Shown here: positions 1 through 5,007 of the stretch, one piece after another | How positions within the stretch are numbered: the first letter of the stretch is position 1 | Layout: each line of letters opens with the position of its first letter | NCBI GenBank assembly: GCA_002049985.1 | Contig: MVCY01000083.1 | Location: 1-5,365 of the forward strand | Source: Candidatus Latescibacteria bacterium 4484_181 | Lineage (GTDB): Bacteria > Latescibacterota > MVCY01 | DNA: 5,365 nt | Reading direction: 5' to 3' | Made by a program: the position numbers and the translations under genes | The notes under the pieces: generated by a model | Database searches by the model: none | The model's input: the letters and a program-made list of their open reading frames with translations, nothing else | What the model was told of the DNA's origin: nothing

Positions 1-953
1 CCGCAGGCGTTCTCGGCGCCGGTGGCCAAGCGGGGCACCACTGATATGGCGTCATAATAAGCTTCCACCACAATAAGCTGATCTTTCCACCTGCCGCCTT
101 CCGGCATCGGCTCCTCAGAACCAGACAAGTAGGCGTAAACATTCCAGGTCTCCACCTCCTCCCAGTCCATCCTTGCAGTCAATGTAACCTCGGCCTGGCC
201 CGACTCTGCCAGCCTCAGCAATGGAGCCACATCCTCTTTTTCTACCCAATACCTGGGAATATCAGCCGGAACTTTCAGGAACTTATCCGCTGCCTGTTTT
301 TGGTTAACAACACCGCTGTCAAAGAAGATTACAGCCTTAGCCCCAAGCATGCGAGCATTTATATAATTCTGGCCACAGTCGAAATCTAGAAGGACGATGC
401 TGCCCTCTACTCGTTTCCCATTTAAATCCTTAAAGTCCCCTTTTCGGCCATATATGAGATTCCCCGTAATACCTCCCTCAGGCAGCGTGGGGGTCTTGAC
501 ATTATTGGGCCACAAACAATAAAGGGGTACCTCTTCTCCAGTAGAACGAATCCGGAGCCTTGCCCCCTTGTCTATTGGGACTGTGACCTTAAATGTATCA
601 ATGGTCACTTTCTCCAACCCGATCTCTTCGAATCGGCCTTTTATATATTCGCAGGCCTTCCTATTGCCAGGGTAACCTACAGCCCTTGTGCCCCAGGAGG
701 TTAAATCCGACAAAATTCGTCTGGTCCGGGCCACAGTAACCAGATCCAACGCCTCCTTAAGGTGTTTTTCCACTGGGACAGGGACTGTTTCAGCTCCTCC
801 TTCCGGAAGCCTCACCAGCCTACTAAGTATCTTGTCAGTGATATAGGCTGGATCGAACACGGTAACGGAGGAAAGCAAGAGAATCCCAATTAGCACCAAC
901 AAGTATTTGCCAAGTTTGTTCATCATACTTCCTTTTCTAAGGTTGTTCATCAT
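1..953 (-). CDS. Exported PA-domain / M28-peptidase-like protein, zinc site altered (3' end off window)
   Basis: The open frame runs without a stop from the start region to the left edge (317 codons seen, numbered here from the ATG at 953). Residues about 17-31 form one hydrophobic signal/anchor segment, so the rest should lie outside the membrane. Residues about 70-122 resemble the N-terminal part of M28 zinc aminopeptidases. Residues about 164-212 (GNLIYG, DLNGKRVEGSIVLLDF, ARMLGAKAVIFF) are a typical PA insert. The M28 core starts near residue 293. Where active members read GAHYDS, this protein has EAYYDA (Y299 replaces the zinc histidine). Where they read GADDNASG it has GAENACG (E314 replaces the bridging aspartate). 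The fold assignment is good, but peptidase activity is doubtful. The later ligands are outside the window. The start is ambiguous: ATG pairs at 953/950 and 926/923 are in frame, each with AAGGA just upstream, because of a 27-bp duplication. It lies 144 bases after the TPR gene and may share its transcript. Confidence 0.75.
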   Translation of the reverse strand, partial: MMNNLRKGSMMNKLGKYLLVLIGILLLSSVTVFDPAYITDKILSRLVRLPEGGAETVPVPVEKHLKEALDLVTVARTRRILSDLTSWGTRAVGYPGNRKACEYIKGRFEEIGLEKVTIDTFKVTVPIDKGARLRIRSTGEEVPLYCLWPNNVKTPTLPEGGITGNLIYGRKGDFKDLNGKRVEGSIVLLDFDCGQNYINARMLGAKAVIFFDSGVVNQKQAADKFLKVPADIPRYWVEKEDVAPLLRLAESGQAEVTLTARMDWEEVETWNVYAYLSGSEEPMPEGGRWKDQLIVVEAYYDAISVVPRLATGAENAC

Positions 954-969
954 ACTTCCTTTTCTAAGG
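916..969. repeat. 27-bp exact tandem duplication spanning start codon and RBS
   Basis: Positions 916-942 and 943-969 are identical over 27 bases, and the flanking bases do not extend the match. On the minus strand each copy holds a Shine-Dalgarno-like AAGGA (930-934 and 957-961) followed by ATGATGAAC. Because 27 is nine codons and the unit has no stop in this frame, the upstream copy adds MMNNLRKGS in front of MMNKLGKYLL. The gene therefore has two equivalent translation starts. An exact repeat suggests a recent slippage or duplication event, or an assembly artefact. Confidence 0.95.
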
Positions 970-1097
970 GTAGAGAGTCCTTAATAGAAACCTTTAATTC
1001 TGGATTACTCAAGAATTGTCCATAAGCCCTATAAGTGCAGACTGCTCACTGTCTGGCGGGAACAGCCCCATTGACAGAAGGTGATGACTAACTGACA
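970..1097. other. Short intergenic stretch between TPR gene and M28-like gene
   Basis: There is no credible gene here. One hairpin is possible (CAGAC at 1038-1042 with GTCTG at 1051-1055, 8-base loop), but no T-run follows it on the minus strand, so it is not a convincing intrinsic terminator. On the minus strand TTGAGT followed 17 bases later by TTCTAT gives only a poor promoter match. Whether the M28-like gene has its own promoter cannot be decided from the sequence. Confidence 0.4.
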
Positions 1098-1775
1098 CTA
1101 AGTCACGTGCCCCTCAGAAGCCCGCGGCCTCTCCTGCTTTTCCCTCTTTCTGCAGATAAGACCCAAGGCAACTGTTTGAGGCAAAACTCCGGTGCTTTGA
1201 GGTGTAGCAGTTGCCTCCAGCTTCAACTTTTCCTTGAGGGTTAATAGTCGCTGCCAGGTCTTAGCAGACGCAGGGTTATTGTTCACTTCCTTGACATAAA
1301 ACTCCATTGCTTTGCCTTCCAGGCCCTCCCTTTCATAGATAAGTCCCATATGGTAATTCGCCTCAGGATACCAATTAACTAACTCCAATGTTTTGGAGAA
1401 ACAGCGTAGCGCTTTCTCGTCCTGGTTCTGCCTTAGATAGACCAAGCCAAGATTATAGAGCACCTTAGGGTTATCGGGCTCAGCCTCCAGGGCCCGGTTC
1501 AGAACGGCCTCTGCCTGAGGATATCTCTCCAGTAACGATAAGGCAACTCCCAAACGGACAAGTATGCTAACATCATCGGGACTCTTCTGCAGTGCTTGTT
1601 GCCAAATCGAAATTGCCTCCTGATATCTTCTGTTCTGAAGCAGCCGATCTCCCTTCAGATTCATCTCCTTCGTGCTCTCGCCGTTGACGTTCTGTGGGGT
1701 AAGCAGCATGATCGCCAACAGATAGAAAAGTCTCAAACAGTGGCTGAATGAGTTAAGACTACGGTTTTTCTTCAA
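1098..1775 (-). CDS. Exported tetratricopeptide-repeat (TPR) protein, TTG start
   Basis: This is a 225-residue protein. Its basic N-terminus (MKKNR) is followed by a hydrophobic stretch at about residues 15-26, which is read as a signal peptide or anchor. Four TPR units follow at about residues 35-68, 69-102, 103-136 and 137-170, with the usual pattern (for example LGVALSLLERYPQAEAVLNR and YNLGLVYLRQNQDEKALRCF). The tail from about 185 is low in structure and ends in a basic segment (RKREKQERPR). TPR domains bind protein partners, so a scaffold or adaptor role at the membrane is likely, but no partner can be read from the sequence. The start is TTG. The frame is closed by a TGA just upstream, and an AGGGAG ribosome-binding site lies 9 bases before the TTG. 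The first in-frame ATG would remove most of the signal segment. It begins 6 bases after the stop of the 56-residue membrane protein, so the two are probably translationally coupled. Confidence 0.85.
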   Translation of the reverse strand: MKKNRSLNSFSHCLRLFYLLAIMLLTPQNVNGESTKEMNLKGDRLLQNRRYQEAISIWQQALQKSPDDVSILVRLGVALSLLERYPQAEAVLNRALEAEPDNPKVLYNLGLVYLRQNQDEKALRCFSKTLELVNWYPEANYHMGLIYEREGLEGKAMEFYVKEVNNNPASAKTWQRLLTLKEKLKLEATATPQSTGVLPQTVALGLICRKREKQERPRASEGHVT

Positions 1776-1781
1776 CAGTGT

Positions 1782-1952
1782 TCACTCCCTTCGTCTGAGG
1801 CGACGGACAAAGACGACTACCATCGCCCCCAGCGACAGATAGGGAACCACCTTGCAGAAAGCCCCTTGCCATCCCAGTATTGTTGGCCACAGAGAGAAAA
1901 TAGCAAGAATAATCAACACGTCTTCAAGCAAGAACATATCCGGTCTTTTCAT
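1782..1952 (-). CDS. Small two-helix membrane protein (56 aa), unrecognised
   Basis: An open frame from ATG (1952-1950) to TGA (1784-1782) encodes 56 residues beginning MKRPDMFLLEDVLIIL. Two hydrophobic stretches (about 12-28 and 35-49) predict two membrane helices. A strongly basic C-terminus (VRRLRRRE) predicts that both ends face the cytoplasm. It fits exactly between its neighbours, 9 bases after the transporter stop and 6 bases before the TTG of the TPR gene, and its 3' end carries the TPR gene's ribosome-binding site. A purine-rich GAAAAGAG sits directly upstream as a weak ribosome-binding site, so translation probably depends on coupling from the transporter gene. I do not recognise a family. 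A small accessory subunit of the transporter or an anchor for the TPR protein would fit the context, but this is inference. Confidence 0.7.
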   Translation of the reverse strand: MKRPDMFLLEDVLIILAIFSLWPTILGWQGAFCKVVPYLSLGAMVVVFVRRLRRRE

Positions 1953-1961
1953 CTCTTTTCA

Positions 1962-3932
1962 CTACCATCCACTTATTTCATGTCCATGTCCGAAGAACCA
2001 TCCCCAATCTACCAGATTACCGATGCCAGCGGCGAAGAAATGTCCCAGAACTATTCCCAGGAAGAAGGGTAAGGCCTTGCGATACAACGAAACCCCGCCT
2101 ATCTTAATGATAATCGTTTTGATAGCCCAGGCAAGGAATATGGAAAAGACTGTCTGCTGTATGGGCAAGGTTGAGGCCACAGTATAACCCAGAGGATGGA
2201 TAGGCCACCAGACAAATCTATATCTCATAAATGTGAGCCCACCCATAACTACTGCCCCTATTCCCAAGAACAGAAGCCTTCTCCAGTCCGTCCCGTATGG
2301 GTTTATCATATCGGTAACCGAGTTCTCATACGGCAGGGTTGCTCCGGATCGGAACATAAATCTTCCGTAATTATATGCCCCGTGTTCATATCCCATAGAA
2401 AGGGTGTACCATATGGAAACAGATACGCTTACAAGCAAAGCGATACAAATCGCCAGCAGAACCTCTTTCTTCTTCAACTTAATAGCATCAGCCAGCTTGG
2501 CAGCGTGGGCGGCACTGGAAACGAAGTGGGCTTTTATCTCGACAATAGCCGCATATGACATAGCCAGAACAGCCATGCTACCAGGTGAGATGGCTTTACT
2601 TCCAAGGATATAGGTGGTGGTAACTTGGGGCACTTGTGGGGCCCTTATGTAGACCAATCCTCCTTCTGCAACCAATCTAGCAACACCGATATAGAATATT
2701 ATGGCAATAGGCACAAATATCAACAAAACCTTGGGTTGCATTCCTGCCTGGTAGAGCCAGGAGCAGATATACGTCAGGCCTAAAATAAGTCCAAGGACAG
2801 CGGTCCGATAGGAGAGAAGCTCCCCTGAATCGTCCACTTCAGAACGCCTATTAAAGGCTTTTCGCAACACATCCTTCAGATGGCTCCTGGCCATCCACAG
2901 ACCCCACAGCACCATAAATATCATTGCACCGGCGCCCTGCCAACCAATAGTAGGGTAATGGGAACAATAGACCTTGGCAGAACCAAGACTGTACCCTATC
3001 CGCGTGAAAATACCTACTTGAATAACTGCCAGAAGATAGAACAACCAGATACCGAGCAGAACATCCAAGCTCATCAAGTAGGCTAAACCAAGCATAGGGA
3101 AGGAAATGACCATTGCAATATTAGGGAATCCTCTGCCGAAGGTAATCCCGCTGCCTATCATTATCCTTGAACCGGACATCGGGATTCTGGGAAATAGAGG
3201 ATTGAACCAATTGGCAATCATAAAGCCTATTATTGCTGCAGGAATCGCAAAACCGATCCAGAACCCCCGATTCCTGAATAGATGCGGAAGTAGAGACTTA
3301 CTCTCAGCCCCTTCCACCATCTGCAGAGGGACCTGGGCCAGAGGGAAAATAAGCCTCTCTTTCTCCACCCATTGTTTTCTCAAAATAACAATTATGCAGA
3401 AAAGGACGAAGAACAGAGCAGCGACAAAACTGAGCCACCAGAACAGTGGAATCACCCAGGCCGCCCAGGGAATCTTAGCCCCCTCTGGTAATCCTTCGAA
3501 GAACCAGGTCATCGCCCCCGTTTTGTTGCTCGGGACAAGCCAGCTCGGTATGTGAGGGTGTAGGTACTCTGCCCAATGGTTTTCAGGGGTGGCAAAATAG
3601 TAAGGCGCTGCAATAGTGGCTATCAGGTGGCCAGTAAGACCATAGGTCGGGATTGAAGCCCCCACCAATCCCATTATAAATACAATAATCAGTTCAGAGA
3701 TAGAGAGTCCAAATCTGGGATTTATCAGCTTGAAAATTACATTTAAGACAGCAACCACCAGCAGAAACAGGAAGACGACCGCCAACGGCATGTAGTCGTC
3801 AGTGACCAGAGAAGAATGGAGCCTATAGATGGAAAAAGGTCCCCACATATTTATGATGACCGCTATAACCACACCTATGAGCACTGAACGGAGTGTCAGT
3901 CCACCAAATCCGCCCGTGGAGGTCTTCGACAT
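1962..3932 (-). CDS. OPT-like polytopic membrane protein (DUF6785/DUF6784 type)
   Basis: This is a 656-residue, very hydrophobic protein with about a dozen or more predicted membrane helices (clear ones near 13-31, 48-69, 77-98, 157-184, 223-243, 271-308, 376-394, 401-421, 490-511, 551-568, 591-610 and 619-640). The motif EKERLIFPLAQVPLQM at about 190-205 and the C-terminal block FVWWPIHPLGYTVAS at about 573-587, then KIGGVSLYRKALPFFLG, match what I know of the DUF6785 (N-terminal) and DUF6784 (C-terminal) proteins. These are common in planctomycete-like and candidate-phylum genomes and are related to OPT oligopeptide/metal transporters. No member has a substrate known to me, so peptide uptake is only suggested by OPT kinship and by the downstream M28-like gene. 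The start is well supported: AAAGGAG lies 7 bases before the ATG. It heads the left-hand gene cluster, and the 56-residue membrane protein follows after 9 bases. Confidence 0.85.
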   Translation of the reverse strand: MSKTSTGGFGGLTLRSVLIGVVIAVIINMWGPFSIYRLHSSLVTDDYMPLAVVFLFLLVVAVLNVIFKLINPRFGLSISELIIVFIMGLVGASIPTYGLTGHLIATIAAPYYFATPENHWAEYLHPHIPSWLVPSNKTGAMTWFFEGLPEGAKIPWAAWVIPLFWWLSFVAALFFVLFCIIVILRKQWVEKERLIFPLAQVPLQMVEGAESKSLLPHLFRNRGFWIGFAIPAAIIGFMIANWFNPLFPRIPMSGSRIMIGSGITFGRGFPNIAMVISFPMLGLAYLMSLDVLLGIWLFYLLAVIQVGIFTRIGYSLGSAKVYCSHYPTIGWQGAGAMIFMVLWGLWMARSHLKDVLRKAFNRRSEVDDSGELLSYRTAVLGLILGLTYICSWLYQAGMQPKVLLIFVPIAIIFYIGVARLVAEGGLVYIRAPQVPQVTTTYILGSKAISPGSMAVLAMSYAAIVEIKAHFVSSAAHAAKLADAIKLKKKEVLLAICIALLVSVSVSIWYTLSMGYEHGAYNYGRFMFRSGATLPYENSVTDMINPYGTDWRRLLFLGIGAVVMGGLTFMRYRFVWWPIHPLGYTVASTLPIQQTVFSIFLAWAIKTIIIKIGGVSLYRKALPFFLGIVLGHFFAAGIGNLVDWGWFFGHGHEISGW

Positions 3933-4010
3933 TCACCATCTCCTTTCTATCTAATCTCACTAACGTTAAAGCCGCATTCCGAAAACTTATGTAAAATAGA
4001 AAGAGACATC

Positions 4011-4024
4011 GTCCCTGGAGGGAC
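4011..4024. repeat. Hairpin GTCCC-TGGA-GGGAC
   Basis: A perfect 5-bp stem with a 4-base loop lies about 80 bases upstream of the transporter start. It closely resembles the hairpin at 4063-4078: both contain GTCCCTG and GGGAC, and both are preceded by CATC on the plus strand. No T-run follows on either strand, so it is not a standard terminator. Confidence 0.6.
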
Positions 4025-4041
4025 TTCGAATAGATGGCTGG

Positions 4042-4088
4042 CCATATTTGCTACAAGCATCTTGTCCCTGTCGGGACAGCCAATATGG
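4042..4088. repeat. Nested hairpin: CCATATT/AATATGG enclosing TGTCCC/GGGACA
   Basis: An outer 7-bp inverted repeat (4042-4048 with 4082-4088) encloses an inner perfect 6-bp stem (4063-4068 with 4073-4078, loop TGTC). The two-level structure sits in the presumed 5' leader of the transporter operon. It may be a repeat-derived palindrome or a structured RNA leader. The sequence alone does not separate these, and I recognise no known riboswitch. Confidence 0.5.
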
Positions 4089-4222
4089 GGTGTATCAGAA
4101 GGCATTTTTAAAGAGCGCAAAGGGCTAATTATCTATCCATGAAACCTTGAGACATCTGCAGATTCTGTCGGGAAAATGGAGTCGCTGGCAGTACTGTGGG
4201 CTCACTTAAGATATCTATTTCT

Positions 4223-4275
4223 GTCGGAGGGCTCTTCAGAGCCCGACTCCATCGGCGTCTGGAGACGGCTCCTAC
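4223..4275. repeat. REP/MITE-like bipartite palindromic element
   Basis: The element is about 53 bp, bounded by imperfect terminal inverted repeats: GTCGGAG (4223-4229) and CTCCTAC (4269-4275), 6 of 7 matching. Inside are two hairpins: GGGCTC-TTCA-GAGCCC (4229-4244, extended by GGA/TCC across a 3-base bulge) and CGTCT-GG-AGACG (4256-4267). Two adjacent palindromes in an intergenic spacer are the usual form of repetitive extragenic palindromes, often mobilised by a RAYT/IS200-like transposase. The repetitive nature is inferred from form, since only one full copy is in view. Confidence 0.55.
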
Positions 4276-4398
4276 GTCCCTCTTCAAGGTGAAATAGAGC
4301 ATGTTTCCTGTGAGATCGGCACTTTTCGTCAGAATTTGTGCGATAGATAGAAAAATCTTCAGAGGGGTCTTTCAGAATCTGGGTTAAGAACAAACTAG

Positions 4399-4472
4399 TG
4401 GGCGATGCTGGATTTGAACCAGCGACCTCCTGCTTGTAAGGCAGGCGCTCTGAACCCCTGAGCTAACCGCCC
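4399..4472 (-). tRNA. tRNA-Val (anticodon UAC)
   Basis: The minus strand folds into a full cloverleaf of 74 nt. The acceptor is GGGCGGT with ATCGCCC (one G-T pair). The D-stem is GCTC/GAGC, the anticodon stem CCTGC/GCAGG with loop CTTACAA (T33, anticodon TAC), and the T-arm GCTGG-TTCAAAT-CCAGC, with discriminator A. The anticodon reads GUA and the other GUN valine codons. The 3' CCA is not encoded (ACT follows the acceptor stem), so it must be added by CCA-adding enzyme. It starts 17 bases after the stop of the upstream 85-residue gene and has no visible promoter of its own. It is therefore probably cut out of a shared transcript. Confidence 0.96.
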
Positions 4473-4489
4473 ATTGACCAGAGAGAAAT

Positions 4490-4747
4490 TCAATCCTTTT
4501 GGGCTCTCCCCTTTGTGCTTCGTGCTTCGGACTCTCTGCGGTCCCGGAGCAAAATCGCCAGCGGAATTACGATGCAGTAGCCCGCCACCAAGAGAATAGG
4601 AGCAAGGGTGAGGGAGAATACCCCCTGGGCAGGTGGGATGCTTAAGAAGATATACCCGATAAGTATCACACCTAACCCGAAGAAGAACATTCTCCAGTTT
4701 CTGGTACCAAAAGGCAATCCCGCTTTCTGGGAAATACGCCTGACCAT
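4490..4747 (-). CDS. Small two-helix membrane protein, DUF3098-like (85 aa)
   Basis: The protein has 85 residues, with a short basic N-terminus containing LPFGTRNW and two hydrophobic helices (about 19-38 and 45-68) joined by a short PPAQG turn. A charged, basic C-terminal tail follows (RDRRESEARSTKGRAQKD). The pattern FG-x-RN, then a helix ending GYIFLS, then SLTLAPILLVAGY resembles DUF3098 small membrane proteins of unknown role. The match is by eye and moderate. The start ATG has GGGAG 8-9 bases upstream, and a consensus-like promoter lies just above it, which leaves a very short leader. The tRNA-Val gene follows after 17 bases and is probably on the same transcript. Confidence 0.8.
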   Translation of the reverse strand: MVRRISQKAGLPFGTRNWRMFFFGLGVILIGYIFLSIPPAQGVFSLTLAPILLVAGYCIVIPLAILLRDRRESEARSTKGRAQKD

Positions 4748-4767
4748 TCTATCGCTCCCGTGAAGCT

Positions 4768-4796
4768 AAAATAAAAGATTGAACAGCAAGTGTCAA
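4768..4796 (-). promoter_or_regulatory. Sigma70-type promoter for the DUF3098-like gene and tRNA-Val
   Basis: On the minus strand a perfect -35 box TTGACA (4796-4791) is followed by a 17-base spacer and a -10 box TATTTT (4773-4768, 4 of 6 matching TATAAT). Transcription should begin near 4760, about a dozen bases before the start codon at 4747 and just upstream of its GGGAG ribosome-binding site. Its strength suits a transcript that also carries a tRNA. Confidence 0.75.
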
Positions 4797-4812
4797 GAAA
4801 AATCCAAATATA

Positions 4813-4838
4813 AGGGTTGGAACCCTATGCGCAGGGTT
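4813..4838 (-). terminator. Candidate weak terminator / alternative hairpins after the Trm112-like gene
   Basis: Three alternating blocks, AGGGTT (4813-4818), AACCCT (4821-4826) and AGGGTT (4833-4838), allow two mutually exclusive 6-bp stems. On the minus strand the first block overlaps the Trm112-like stop codon. The distal stem is followed by TTATATTTGGATTTTT, a broken T-rich run rather than a clean one. This is a plausible but imperfect intrinsic terminator, placed sensibly between a gene end and the next promoter. Confidence 0.45.
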
Positions 4839-5004
4839 ACTCAAACTTCTCCGCCTCATCGATTAACATAATTGGGATGTCATCCTCGATCCGGTAGCGA
4901 AGCTTGCAGGCCCAGCATACCAGCCTCTGATTCTCCTGATCATATTCCAAGTCACCCTTGCATTTTGGGCAGGCAAGGATGTCCAAGAGCTCTTTGTCTA
5001 ACAT
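4837..5004 (-). CDS. Trm112/UPF0434 (YcaR-like) zinc-ribbon protein (55 aa)
   Basis: The protein has 55 residues, MLDKELLDILACPKCKGDLE and onward. Two Cys-x-x-Cys pairs (C12/C15 and C30/C33) form the zinc ribbon. They are followed by LRYRIEDDIPIML and DEAEKFE, the typical end of bacterial Trm112-like proteins (usually YPI-x-D-G-IP-x-ML, here YRI and DDIP). In eukaryotes and archaea Trm112 is the activating partner of several methyltransferases. The bacterial small homologues are less well defined. The length matches the family (about 55-65). An AGGGGG ribosome-binding site lies about 6 bases upstream, inside the 3' end of the preceding dehydrogenase gene, whose stop is only 3 bases away. Expression is therefore probably coupled. 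Confidence 0.9.
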   Translation of the reverse strand: MLDKELLDILACPKCKGDLEYDQENQRLVCWACKLRYRIEDDIPIMLIDEAEKFE

Positions 5005-5007
5005 TCT

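Larger units (their letters stand above)
3933..4398. other. 466-base gene-free region: structured leader and palindromic element
   Basis: No convincing coding region exists between the transporter gene and the tRNA. The 63-codon open frame across it has no family features and is interrupted in character by palindromes. The stretch contains two similar hairpins near the transporter, a bipartite palindromic element near 4223-4275, three copies of CTGTCGG (from 4068, 4165 and 4221) and an 8-bp palindrome CAGTACTG at 4189-4196. Since the transporter gene reads leftward from 3932, its promoter should lie here, but I see no strong -35/-10 pair. I also see no clear intrinsic terminator after the tRNA beyond a short T-run near 4350. 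Confidence 0.5.

Noticed and set aside
984..1012. Promoter for the M28-like gene (TTGAGT, 17 bases, TTCTAT, minus strand)
   Set aside because: The -10 box matches the consensus at only 3 of 6 positions. Chance matches of this quality are common in AT-rich spacers.
1009..1071. 20-codon open frame starting MGLFPPDSEQ in the spacer before the M28-like gene
   Set aside because: It is too short, lacks a good ribosome-binding site and overlaps a hairpin. There is nothing to support coding.
1852..3555. Several plus-strand open frames (for example 1852-2187, 2196-2558, 3106-3555)
   Set aside because: They lie antisense to the long transporter gene, lack ribosome-binding sites and family features, and read as reverse-strand shadows of a hydrophobic coding sequence.
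4007..4078. Possible mini CRISPR array from the repeated GTCCCTG motif
   Set aside because: There are only two short copies, each a small hairpin, with no further repeats and no cas genes. The spacing does not continue.
4202..4393. 63-codon minus-strand open frame
   Set aside because: It crosses the two palindromes of the REP-like element, has no recognisable domain and ends next to the tRNA. It is better explained as non-coding spacer.
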